NCBI GenBank assembly: GCA_032719365.1
Contig: CM064873.1
Coordinates: 46,662,332 to 46,726,331, forward strand
Direction: 5' to 3'
Source of the DNA: Prinsepia uniflora
Lineage: Eukaryota; Streptophyta; Magnoliopsida; Rosales; Rosaceae
Length of the DNA stretch: 64,000 nt
Position 1 is the first letter of the stretch. Every line of letters begins with the position of its first letter. Shown here piece by piece: positions 25,405 through 35,940 of the stretch. Under the pieces are notes generated by a model, which was not told where the DNA came from, did not search any database, and saw only the letters and a program-made list of their open reading frames with translations. The translations under genes were made by a program, and so were the position numbers.

Positions 25405-25929
25405 ACAAACAAAGAAAACCTCGAACCCAGCCCACCCCTGATCTGCCGACGTTGACGCCGAAGCCAGTCGAACCACCTCTGCATCCAGCATCCCCGGTTC
25501 TCCGCTACGCTCTACTCCTCGGAGGACGACTAATGGCAGCTCTACCCCTCTCGTCTCGTCCGTCGTTGCCGTGGCTCGCGCGGGTCCCCCCCGTCTCGCC
25601 CTCACCGTCACGGTCGCCTCAGTCCTCACCCAGTCGCCGCCTCGTCCAGTCGCCCCACTGATTTTCCCCAATTACGAAATCGATCGAGTATTGATTGAGG
25701 ATAAGGAGATCTATTGAGTAAAGAATAAAATGGAACGAAACACGCATTTCATTTCATTTATTTTGATAACCTTTTTTTTTAATTATTTACATATTTTTTT
25801 AATTATTTATTTGTCATAATATATTATATCATTTATTATTAATTTTGTTTTTTAACCCCAAATAGAAAAAATAAATTAAGCCTTAATTTTTTTTTTCAAA
25901 ATTCAACATTTATTATTAGGTAAAGTAAA

Positions 25930-26650
25930 ATATGTTTTAGTAATGTATGTTTTAATATAAAATATGGCTTAATTCATATATTTGGTAATATTTGTTTTAA
26001 TTTAGAATATGTATTTAAATTATGAATTTATGTGTTTTTTTCCTTAATTATGAATATGTATTAAAAAAAAATGAAGCCTTAAATGTTTTTTTTTTCAAAT
26101 TCAAAATGTATTATTAGGTAAAATATGTTTTAGTAATGTGTGTTTTAAATATGAAATATGGGGTAATTTCATATATTTGCGCAATATTTGTTTTAATTTA
26201 TAATATATATTTTATTTAGAATATATATTAAAATTATGAATATATGAGTGTTTGCTCCCTTAATTTTTTATCTTCATCAAAGTCTAACTTAGAATATATG
26301 TTCTAATTGAAATATTTTTTATTATTATTTGTATTTTTATTATTATTATTTGTCATTATCAAATTTTAATTATTTTTCACATATTTGGTAATATTTGGTA
26401 ATATATTTGGTAATAATTTATTATTAATAAATTTATCATTTATTACTAAAATATGTTTTAGTAATGTATGTTTTAATATGAAATATAGGGTAATTCATAT
26501 ATTTGGTAATATTTGTTTTAAATTATAATATATGTTTTATTTTAGAATATATATTAAAATTATGAATATATGTGTGTTTTGCTCCTTAATTTTTTATCAT
26601 CATTAAAGTCTAACTTAGAATATATGTTCTAATTGAAATGATTTTATTAT
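25930..26650 (+). repeat. AT-rich internally repeated block in the hAT 5' region
   Basis: A phrase with GTAATGTATGTTTTAATAT and ATATTTGGTAATATTTGTTT appears three times (near 25940, 26130 and 26463). GTCTAACTTAGAATATATG appears at about 26281 and 26607, about 326 bp apart. It is non-coding and looks like partial tandem duplication. Confidence 0.7.
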
Positions 26651-27927
26651 TATTTGTATTTTAATTATTATTATTTGTCATTATCAAATTCCAATTATTT
26701 TTCATGTAACTTAGATTTCATAAAATGGCCAGTGCAAGTGAAAGCCGCCCAAGATCTTGACCCATCATGGAAATATGCCATTGCGATTCCTGGAAATAAA
26801 AACGATGCCATATGTTCGTTTTGTTCGACATCAGTTTCAGAGTGTAGGCATAACGCTATTAAAGTTTCATCTAGCAGGTTTTGATCCGAAAAAAAATGTT
26901 CAAAAATGCAAAGATGTACCTAAAGCTATTAGGGATGAGGTCAGAGCATAAATCAAAAGTAAAGATACTGCTATACAGAATAAGAATGTGATTGGTGAGA
27001 AAACATACGAGATGGCTTGAGAGGAGATCCTCTATACACTCAACAGAGCATTCAGATTAATGATAGCAATGATGAAGAGGATGACGATGGATTCACTTAT
27101 CCATCAGATTTGCATAGATCTGAGAGAGCAGCATATCACTTTGCTGTAAATGCATTGAGGGATGAGGCACGACGAAGTGTTGACACTTATGGAGTTGGTA
27201 CCATGCATGGTGCTCAAGGAGGCAGTAGCAGTCGTCAACAACCTCAACAGATACGTCGATCACAAAGTTTGCGTGATCCATTTTCAATTCCTCCAGAACC
27301 AAAACTCTACAAAACCCCAGGAAGTCAACAGATGACTATAAAATCTATGTGGAAAGGGACGAAAGAGAAGTTGGGTTGATACATAAGAAATTTTTTTATA
27401 TATGAAGGTGTGGCTCCAAATAAAGCCAACTCTCATCATTTTAAGAATATGATTATTGAAGCCAACGAGCAGGTATTTAATAAATTTATTTATAATATAC
27501 CTTTTATTTAGCTTATGAAATAGCAATAAATGCTAACTTATGTTTTGGTTTGCAGGTGAAGGCGCGTCCCAATCCTTCTTCAAATGAAGTGAAAAATAAA
27601 TATCTTCCGATGGAGTATGAAGATATGACGGCATATGTGGAGCAACAAAAGCGACAATGGGAAACTTATGGATGTACCATCATGTGTGATGGTTGGACTG
27701 GTCCAACGAAGTTATCCATAATCAACTTCAAGGTATATAGTAAGGGGTTCAACTGTATTTTATCAGGTCAGTTGATTCTTCCAAAAGTCATATAGACTAT
27801 TTGTACATGTAAAATTTGTTGAAGCAAGTTGTTCAGGAGGTTGGAGTACAAAATGTTGTACAGATCGTTACTAATAATTGGGGTCAAAATTTATGAAGGC
27901 TGGAAAAGAAATGATGAAGACGTATCC

Positions 27928-28645
27928 TGTAAGACCCGTGTCCTGGAGGGAACGGTGAACAATCCCACATTCCTGCGAGGGAAAATGGTCTGGGAGAGGT
28001 TGTTGGTGTGCCTTAAAGGTGTAGGCACACACCTATCTAGCACTAGGCCTTTTGGAGCTCAGTGGCTTTGGGGGGGATTGGAACCCCAAAGTTAAGCGAG
28101 TTGAGGCTGGTGCAATTCCATGATGGGTGACCCCCTAGGAAGTTGCACCATGAGCTCCCGAAAACAAAACCGTGAGAGCGAGGCCCAAAGCGGACAATAT
28201 GGTGCTAGATGAGTCGGGTCCTGACCGAGGAGGGTCGGGTCCTGACAATTTGGTATCAGAGCCGGACCCTGACCAGAAGTGTGCCAGCGAGGGACGCTGG
28301 GCCCCAAGGGGGGGTGGATTGTAAGACCCGTGTCTTGGAGGAACGGTGAACAATCCCACATTCCTGCGAGGGAAAATGGTCTGGGAGAGGTTGGTGGTGT
28401 GCCGTTAAAGGTGTAAGCGCACACCTATCTAACACTAAGGCCTTTTGGGAGCTCAGTGGCTTTGGGGGGGATTGGAACCCCAAAGTTAAGCGAGTTGAGG
28501 CTGGTGCAATTCTATGATGGGTGACCCCCTGGGAAGTTTGCACCATGAGCTCCCGAAAACAAAACCGTGAGGGGCGAGGCCCAAAGCGGACAATATGGTG
28601 CTAGATGAGTCGGGGTCCTGACCGAGGGAGGGTCAGGTCCTGACA
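27928..28645 (+). mobile_element. Cassandra-like TRIM retrotransposon carrying 5S rRNA-like sequence
   Basis: It is complete. Two LTRs (27928-28247 and 28320-28645) start TGTAAGACCCGTGTC and end TCCTGACA. A 72-bp interior holds a TGGTATCAGAGC primer-binding site (28251-28262) and a G-rich polypurine tract before the second LTR. Perfect TATCC duplications flank it at 27923-27927 and 28646-28650. Each LTR contains a stretch resembling 5S rRNA with AAGTTAAGCG (28089-28098 in the first) and GATGGGTGACC (28122-28132), the hallmark of Cassandra. The LTRs are very similar, so it is younger than the hAT copy it interrupts. Confidence 0.92.
28089..28140 (+). promoter_or_regulatory. 5S rRNA-like internal pol III control region, LTR 1 of the TRIM
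   Basis: AAGTTAAGCG matches the 5S A box and GATGGGTGACC the 5S C box region. The second LTR repeats both (A box near 28483). In Cassandra elements this region is derived from 5S genes and can be transcribed by pol III; whether it works here is unknown. Confidence 0.75.
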
Positions 28646-30212
28646 TATCCAATCTATTGGACTCCTTGTGCAGTCCATTGTATCGACCTAATATTTGAAG
28701 ATATTGGAAAGAATGAGACAATGACACTCATCTTAAAAAATGCTAGGCAGGTAACTAACTACATTTATAATCATCTATGGTTACTAGCTCAGATGCATGA
28801 ATTCTATCAAGGAGACTTGGTTCGTCCTTGTACAACAAGGTTCGCAACCAACTATATTTGTATAAACAGTATAGTTAAGCATAAACTTGTCCTTAGAAGA
28901 TTGTTTACCAGTGATCAATGACATGATAGCCCATTGAGTAGGGAAAGTGGAAGGCAAGAGGGTTGAGGCTCATATCCTCGACCAAGAGATTTTGGGAGTC
29001 CTTGGAGATGATGCAGTCAATATATGAACCTTTATACTGCATCCTTCGAATTGTTGATACAGAGGTAGTCCCAACCATGCCAATCCTGTATGATATGTTC
29101 AATCGAATGAAAGAAAAAGATAACCCGTCTTAAAGGAAAGAAGTGGGTCCTCAAAATCATACAGGAGCGATGAGAAAAAACATTAGTGCATCTCTTACAT
29201 GCCGCTGATATATTTCTATCTCATTTCACTTGTTAATATTTATTTATTGTTGTTTACTAAGCAAATTTCATTCACGATTTGCAGCTTATTACTTGAATCC
29301 CCGATATCAATACCAAGCAGGTGTTGGGCATGACTCCTACCTTCGTCCAATTAGTTCAACAAGTATTCCTCAAACTGAATCCAAATGGGTAATTGAGTTT
29401 ACAAAATTTTTGGAATAGACGTAAGTTCACTACCATATATGAACCTTGATATTTTGGAATATGTACATCTATGACATGATATTAACACAATTCTTAATGT
29501 AGTTGATCAACTTTAGAGATGATCGGAAAAACATTTCGTTCACGTATGGCTGTACAATCACGAACGACAATGCCACCGAGGTATATGCTTGCATTTAACT
29601 TGATATTGTATGAATTAGAACTTTATAATGCCTCTTACATTAAACTTGATATTGACAGCGGAGTGTGGGAATTATATGGCCAAGCTTCTCCAGTCTTGCC
29701 AAAAAAGGCAGTTTGTATATTATCACAAACGGCTTCATCTTCGGCATGTGAGAGAAATTGGAGCACATTTGCTTTAATTCGTACAAAGCAAAGAAATCGT
29801 CTCGCATATTCAAAGTTAGAACAATTTGTTTTCTGTTATTATAACATGAAACTCAAGTTAAGAGATGAAGAAGCTGAATGTAGAAAATGTTGAGGAAGGA
29901 AGACTACGTTGACCTTTTGGAAAATTGCTGGTTTAACATGTGGAAGGTAATGAAGTTGATCCACTTCAAGCATGGATTATGCCAGCTCAATTGGATGATG
30001 ATAGAGGGAAGGCCTGACCCTCCGGCGTAGCCCATCTTGCTAGTGAACATGGTGTTAATGTCGATAGAGTGCTATCTGAAGAAGTGGGGAGTGAGGAAGC
30101 AGGAAGTGAGCGGGAGATGTCTTCATGGGAGAGATCAATGCCTTGTTCTACCCGCTGAACGTGACTTGAGAGCTGATGCTACTAGTAAGGGACTACATCA
30201 CAATAAATCTAC

Positions 30213-30213
30213 A

Positions 30214-30252
<39 letters not shown>
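30213..30252 (+). repeat. (GAT)n microsatellite
   Basis: About 13 GAT repeats. In the hAT frame it encodes a poly-Asp run before a Trp. Downstream sequence to about 30780 keeps G/Y/P-rich open stretches, perhaps the degenerate C-terminal tail. Confidence 0.85.
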
Positions 30253-30253
<1 letters not shown>

Positions 30254-31225
30254 GGTGGAGATGATGTTGAGACAACGATGAAGACAAGGATGACGGAAGA
30301 GATGATATGAGAGGGGGAAATGAACATGTATCCGAAACATATGCACCCTTGAGCCCATTTACTGGAGAGGCAGATTTCACTCATGCCATTCAAGATTATG
30401 ATCATGGTTGTAAAGAATGAGGAGTAGGAATCGGTGGTGTTGGGAAATATTACACTCCGACACGCAATATATATGAAGGTTATGGAAACCCATCTTCTGA
30501 GGATTCCATGGCAATTAGTTTTGAGTCAATGAGTTTGGGCACCGGTCCTAGTAACAACTCAAATGATCCATATGCTTATGGTCCATATGGTTACCACCAG
30601 TTAGACAGCCATCTCCCTTAAATGCCACATGGTTATGGAGGCTATGAAGATCCTCATCTCCATGAAGATTATGGAGAAGTTCGTTGGGTAAATCCTAACT
30701 ACCCCATCTATGGAGGAAAAGTAGGTCATTCAAAGAAGGTATACGAATACTATGTCCAACAATACATTTCTATTTGGTCAAGTAGCATCACTTGGTAAAA
30801 CTTTAGTGTCTTGGTAGATAAAGACCAATCTAATTTTCAAGCTGGTAGACACTCTACTTATTTTTGATGAAGTTCAATGTGTAAAGTATTTGGTGTGCAA
30901 TATTATCAACAGAATTATGTTTTAATTTAATTTTATCTTTAAGATTTTATACTGTTAGTTATCGACAGACCTATATTCTATCATATGATTCATCATATAT
31001 TTATTGTATCAAAGTCATTTTATAGTTTTTATTAGTCATATATAACCATTATTGGGTACTTAAGTTTTTCCCAAAGTTTCATTCTAAATTTCCATCATTT
31101 GGACCTAATTTCCGTCATTTTTGTTGACCGTAAACAATATCGATATCGATATCGATATTTGGGGCGAGATATTTGTAAATTCGACTAGCGATATATCCGT
31201 CGATACGTTATTTCAATCATTGTCT

Positions 31226-31990
31226 GTAGCTACCAATCAGACGCATTACTCGAATTTCTCCGGAAAGCGTGCTCCGATCGGCAAACACTATCCGCAACTA
31301 CCTACCGAATGCACGAGTTTACTTCCTCCGTGAAGCATTCTCCAATCAGAAAACGTTATATGTGGCTACCGACCGTAAGCACAAATTTACTTCCTCTAGG
31401 AAGCATGCTCTGATCGGCAAACGCTATCCGTAGCTACCAATCGGACACATTGCTCGACTTTTTCTAGCAAACATACTTTGATCGTCACACGCTATCCATA
31501 ACTACCATTCATATGCATTACTCGACTTCCTCCAGGAAGCATACTCTGATCGACAAACCCTATCCGTAGCTACCAAACGACTTCCTCCGGGAACCATGCT
31601 CCGATCGATAAATGCTATCCATAGCTACCAATCGGACGCATTACTCGACTTCCTCCGGGAAGAATGCTCCAATCAGCAACGCTATCCATAGCTACCAACC
31701 GGATTTGTTACTCGATTTCCTCTAGGAAGTATGCTCCGATCGGCAACCGCTATCCGTAGCTACTGATCGGACGCATTACTCGACTTCCTCTATGAAGCAT
31801 GCTCCAATCAGTGAACGCTATTTGTAGCTACCAATCAGAAGCATTACTTGACTTCCCCCAAGAAGCATGCTCCAATTAGCAACCACTATCCGCAGCTACC
31901 GATCAGATACACGAGTTTACTTCCTCCGGGAAGCATGCTACAACTAGAAAACGTTGTCAACAGCTACCGATCGGATGAGCAAGTAGGTAC
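31226..31990 (+). repeat. Minisatellite array 4 (right part; left stub 24981-25011)
   Basis: Diverged units of roughly 70-80 bp contain TCCGATCGGCAAACGCTATC, GTAGCTACCAATCGGACGCA and TTACTCGACTTCCTCCGGGA. The same phrase begins at 24982 and is cut off at 25011, where the hAT element starts. So the array predates the hAT insertion. Confidence 0.8.
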
Positions 31991-32167
31991 ATTGTAACTG
32001 CTCCACATTCAGGGGACTAGTGCAAGCTGTCGAACCCGGTACATTTCCTCACTCCAGGACTTGGGGGACTAGGGGGTGATACCCCTCTGACCGATCGACA
32101 TGTATCAGCCTGACTTATAAGTCCTCAACCGAGGAAATCCACCTTAGTCAACGACTTAGGGGACTTC

Positions 32168-32575
32168 TGTTGATACCATATTGACCGACCAGGCTAGATT
32201 GGACCTAGCTCGGCCCACCATCAGGGCCCATCGCGACATGGAAGGCCACCTAGACTAGGCCCATCAAGAAGGCCCATGCCTAAAGCCAATTATTAGGACC
32301 ATCACTTAAATCTAGATATATCCTATAAATAGGGAGCCCCCTCCTTCATTTGAAGGATTCCACTCTCTCTCTAGAAATGTGCTCTCCCTTCTCTTTACAT
32401 TCTTACTCTTCCTTTAAGGCTCAATGCCTCTTGTATCATGTACAAACACTTATATCATTAATGAAAATAGAGTAACACCGTGGACGTAGCCCGATTTGGG
32501 TGAACCACGTACATTTCGTGTCCCTTGTGTATGCGCGGTCTTTACGGATTAGTTTGCCCATTTTATGCATCAACA
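32168..32575 (+). repeat. 3' LTR of the minisatellite retrotransposon
   Basis: Starts TGTTGATACCATAT, with TATAAATA at 32324-32331, and ends ATGCATCAACA. A purine-rich ACTTAGGGGACTTC stretch precedes it. The following ACCTC is the other target-duplication copy. Confidence 0.88.
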
Positions 32576-33111
32576 ACCTCTATTATTTATTAGGGGGAAA
32601 TATCATAAGAGTGGAACTCGATATTTTTCATAGGAATGAATATAGGTTTTATTAGACTAGTAATACTAGTGAAATGCAATATGTGGTATACTTAGGCATA
32701 AATATACTCGGTTAATACAAATCCTTAAATTTATTTCTCGAGAATACTTTAGACACCAAGGCACCAAACTCGATAAGCATTATTGTTTGTCAATAGTGAG
32801 AGCTTGCATTACATTTTTTAGGCCATGAGTACAATTATTGGGACACCATTTATTAATCATATTCTCAACATCCTCAAACAGGATCTAAGGTATCAATTGA
32901 GTGTTCAATAAAAATAATACAAATAAAATTATTCTTTTTGTATGTGTCATTAACGCCAGTAATCTATTTATTTTTTTATTTACTTATTTCGCAGAGTGTT
33001 TATACCAACCACTCACCTATGTCACCAGAATTCAATCAGCATTAGAAAGCATCCACATCACAGGCATACAATGTCCTTGCAATTAAACTGTATGGGACCT
33101 GGGTTGCTGGG
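32576..33111. other. Intergenic sequence
   Basis: No gene or repeat recognised. Confidence 0.4.
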
Positions 33112-33650
33112 CTCCCACTAAATTTTATATATTTTAATATAATATATGTATAAATATATTTTAATATATTTTAATTAATTAAAATTTTGTTAATAAATAA
33201 GATTATTATATAATTAAAGTTAATTATATAATTTGGAATTCGCACTAAATTTTAAAATATAATTTTAGGCTTCCTAATGCATATATATATATATATATCA
33301 TTATCATATATGATTTATAAAAATCATAATGATATTTTGATATAAAAATATGTAGTTCGTAGTATAGTTTTTTTTATTTCAATTTTCAAAATTTTACACA
33401 TATCTATTTTGTTTGAATACTATAATCATAATTTATTTTGGGCATACAACGATTTCGTACTGAGAATCCGTCGAAGATAACTGCATATGATTGTAGTAAA
33501 TTAGTAGCAGGATATGAGTTTTTTTGTGTGTAATTTGGTTAATTTGATATATATATATATATATATATATTATGATGAATTGAATTATATTAATATGTTT
33601 AAGTATTTAAAAAATGCTCACACTCAGATGAATTCCTAACTACGCCATTG
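33112..33650 (+). mobile_element. AT-rich MITE-like repeat, copy 2, left end lost
   Basis: It is aligned along most of its length with 19394-19961, sharing for example TTTTATATATTTTAATATAA and TCATATATGATTTATAAAAA. The right end ACTACGCCATTGC matches copy 1's ACTACGCCACTATC. The left TIR is not recognisable. Its right end coincides with the start of the 230-bp triplication. Confidence 0.65.
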
Positions 33651-34340
33651 CCGGAGAGATATTCTATGTACATATGTAATGTCACATAATTGTATTTCTC
33701 TTTATTCAAAATAGGTTTTTTAGGCTAAATGGACCATGATCAAGAAAAACAATCTCAAAATGCATCAGGAACAAAGATTTGCCTCAATGTGCTATAGGAA
33801 GAGGTACATCGTCAAGACTATTGTACAAACTAACTGACGATTTCGCAAACGCCGTGTATAATGCAAACTTGGCATCTATGCCGGAGAGATATTCTATGTA
33901 CATATGTAATGTCACATAATTGTATTTCTCTTTATTCAAAATAGGTTTTTTAGGCTAAATGGACCATGATCAAGAAAAACAATCTCAAAATGCATCAGGA
34001 ACAAAGATTTGCCTCAATGTGCTATAGGAAGAGGTACATCGTCAAGACTATTGTACAAACTAACTGACGATTTCGCAAACGCCGTGTATAATGCAAACTT
34101 GGCATCTATGCCGGAGAGATATTCTATGTACATATGTAATGTCACATAATTGTATTTCTCTTTATTCAAAATAGGTTTTTTAGGCTAAATGGACCATGAT
34201 CAAGAAAAACAATCTCAAAATGCATCAGGAACAAAGATTTGCCTCAATGTGCTATAGGAAGAGGTACATCGTCAAGACTATTGTACAAACTAACTGACGA
34301 TTTCGCAAACGCCGTGTATAATGCAAACTTGGCATCTATG
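33651..34340 (+). repeat. Three identical 230-bp tandem units
   Basis: Units are 33651-33880, 33881-34110 and 34111-34340. I see no difference between them by eye. Each contains an intron-acceptor-like T-rich stretch ending AAAATAG, then a stretch open in one frame that reads GRGTSSRLLYKLTDDFANAV. That peptide is not recognised. As 230 is not divisible by three, the frame shifts between units. Confidence 0.92.
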
Positions 34341-34508
34341 TGGCACCCAAGTGCCATGTAATGGGTGGGTATTTTAGTCAATTTGTGCGGACGAAGACGT
34401 GTAGAAGACATCCATCAATGAAGTGATTCCAATTCGAAATTGCGAGGGCTTGAAACCTAGGGATTCAAAATCGCGAGGGCTTGAAACCTAGCGATTCGAA
34501 TTCGGCCA

Positions 34509-34805
34509 ATGGAAAATCGTAAGGTTTCCCACGGTTTGAATCACGATATGGGTGAGAGTGGAGAATGGAAGCAACATCGAAGATGCTTTTGTGGGAAGGT
34601 GGCCACAATGAAGACATCATGGACCAATAATAACCCAGGCAGGAGATTTCTGGTTACCCAGATGGCTACGTATGTTATAGTTGTAGATGAAATTGGGTGT
34701 GGATTTGTGTTTGCTGGTGGATTTATACTTGCATTGTTGCCCAAGAAGTTTCTTCGTCACTTGTTTAGGATAGATTTTGATGTAAATTTTGATTTTGTAG
34801 TTTAA
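34509..34805 (+). pseudogene. zf-GRF domain fragment
   Basis: The frame of 98 codons contains CFCGKVATMKTSWTNNNPGR followed by RF, matching the start of the GRF zinc finger (CxCG...NPGRRF) common in plant proteins that often sit beside transposons. The rest of the finger (CP...CxFFxW) is not readable, so it is partial or decayed. A hydrophobic stretch LKIALVIALVVLFGI is encoded near 35153-35200, perhaps a C-terminal membrane helix of the same gene. Confidence 0.55.
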
Positions 34806-35361
34806 AGGATAAATTTGATTTGAAAAAATTTATGAGTTTGGAAGGAATTGGTGGTTTGATATCTAATTGTTGATTACTATCCTAAGTTCACTGATGCTGG
34901 TGATTTGAAGTTTCTTCTATGCAATTGATGATTGCTACCCTAAGCTCATTGTTGCTGGTTTGACATCTAATTGTTGATTTGTTGTGATATTACAGGTTAG
35001 GGTTCATAATTCTCATGGAAAAAGGGTATAACTATTGGGAGTGGTTAGATCTAAAGATTTGAAAAAGGTTAAAAAAGATAATTCCATGGTTGATAAAGAA
35101 GTTATATATAGGAAAAGAGTAGATGTGGAAAGAGAAAAGGAAAGTGTTTAAGCTTAAGATTGCACTTGTGATAGCTTTGGTTGTATTGTTTGGTATTTGA
35201 TATTGCTTAGTTAAAATGGTTGAAATGTCTTGGCTGGTTAAGCACTAATATTTTTTGTTTGATGCGCAAGTGTCTTGTATAATGTATTGCAAGTGTTTAA
35301 TGTTATGAGATGGTCGAATTTAGACAGTTAGTTTTGGTTATGAAATGGCATATGCTTTGAG
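34806..35361. other. Non-coding flank of the zf-GRF fragment
   Basis: A partial direct duplication is visible: GTTTGATATCTAATTGTTGA near 34852 and GTTTGACATCTAATTGTTGA near 34957. No other feature is seen. Confidence 0.4.
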
Positions 35362-35600
35362 TGACAAGGCCCGTCCCAATTTCTATGGAAAACTGAAATT
35401 ATTCAATCTCCATTTTTGGCATGCCACTTGTCAGCGTACTCAAGAGGCCGAGAACTTTGTAACGATTTTCCCAAATTATCAAAACGAGGTTGCAGTAAAA
35501 AAAAAGTCAACATTTTGACTTTTTGATCAAAAGTCAATTCTTTGACTTTTCAAGGGCAAAATGGTCGATGTTTGTTTCTTTGAAAGTCTGGGGTGTTACA
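35362..35600 (-). mobile_element. 239-bp minus-strand solo LTR, internally deleted
   Basis: On the plus strand it runs TGACAAGGCCCG...GTGTTACA; on its own strand it starts TGTAACACC. It has the shared box (plus 35421-35433) and GTCAAAAAGTC runs. Flanks TTGAG (35357-35361) and TCGAG (35601-35605) match 4 of 5. It is much shorter than the related LTR at 938-5477, so most of the LTR is missing. Confidence 0.6.
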
Positions 35601-35940
35601 TCGAGCATGAATCCACTTGTGGCACTTTAAGCATAAAAATATTTGAGCATTAAAAATTGAGCATGTTGATCATTACAAAGGAGATGATCATTACAAAAGG
35701 AGTTGATCATTACAAAAGGATCTGATCATTACAAAATGATATGACCTTCGAATACAGAGTACTTGACCATTACTGAAAGATTAGTTGATCATTACAAAAC
35801 GGTTACTTCATCCTACATTACTATAGGATTAGTTGGTCATTACCAAACACTTACTTCATCCTATTGCACTACATGGTTCCAAATGCATAAAATAAAGAGC
35901 AAAAACTATCTGTTAGAACATTAAGCTAGCAAACTTATCT

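Larger units (their letters stand above)
26710..29893 (+). pseudogene. hAT transposase, broken, interrupted by a TRIM
   Basis: The hAT transposase cuts and pastes its own element. Order of domains: a BED-type zinc finger at 26740-26950 (WKYAIAIPGNKNDAICSFC, then FHLAGFDPKKNVQKCKDVP in another frame), a linker at 27017-27379, a DUF659-like catalytic part at 27550-27890 (CTIMCDGWTG, with the conserved DGWT), further catalytic sequence at 28650-28920, and the hATC dimerisation domain at 29700-29870 (SSSACERNWSTFALI and KQRNRLAYSKLEQFVFCYYN). Frameshifts, stops and the 718-bp TRIM at 27928-28645 break it. It is close to the long plant hAT proteins that end in an acidic tail; here a (GAT)n run at 30213-30252 encodes Asp. 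Confidence 0.9.
25012..31225 (+). mobile_element. hAT DNA transposon inserted in minisatellite array 4
   Basis: The candidate boundaries are flanked by GTAGCCAC (25004-25011) and GTAGCTAC (31226-31233), a 7-of-8 match to an 8-bp hAT target duplication. Inside the ends, ATTGACGAAATCGCCAATAT at left resembles the complement of the right end, where ATTGAAATAACG leads into GGATATATCG. The transposase pseudogene lies at 26710-29893. A Cassandra-like TRIM is nested inside. Minisatellite sequence resumes on both sides, which supports the boundaries. Confidence 0.6.
21156..32575 (+). mobile_element. 11.4-kb non-coding LTR retrotransposon with minisatellite interior
   Basis: The LTRs are 21156-21583 and 32168-32575, both starting TGTTGATACCATAT and ending GCATCAACA. 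Flanks are GCCTC and ACCTC, a 4-of-5 target duplication. The primer-binding site follows the 5' LTR. The interior shows no gag or pol. It is made of several minisatellite arrays, and a hAT element occupies 25012-31225. Without the hAT insertion the element is about 5.2 kb. It would depend on another element's proteins. Confidence 0.85.

Noticed and set aside
25354..25671. Pro-rich 105-codon minus-strand frame and its plus-strand partner
   Set aside because: Open because of the poly-G tract and high GC; not part of the hAT transposase, no homology seen.
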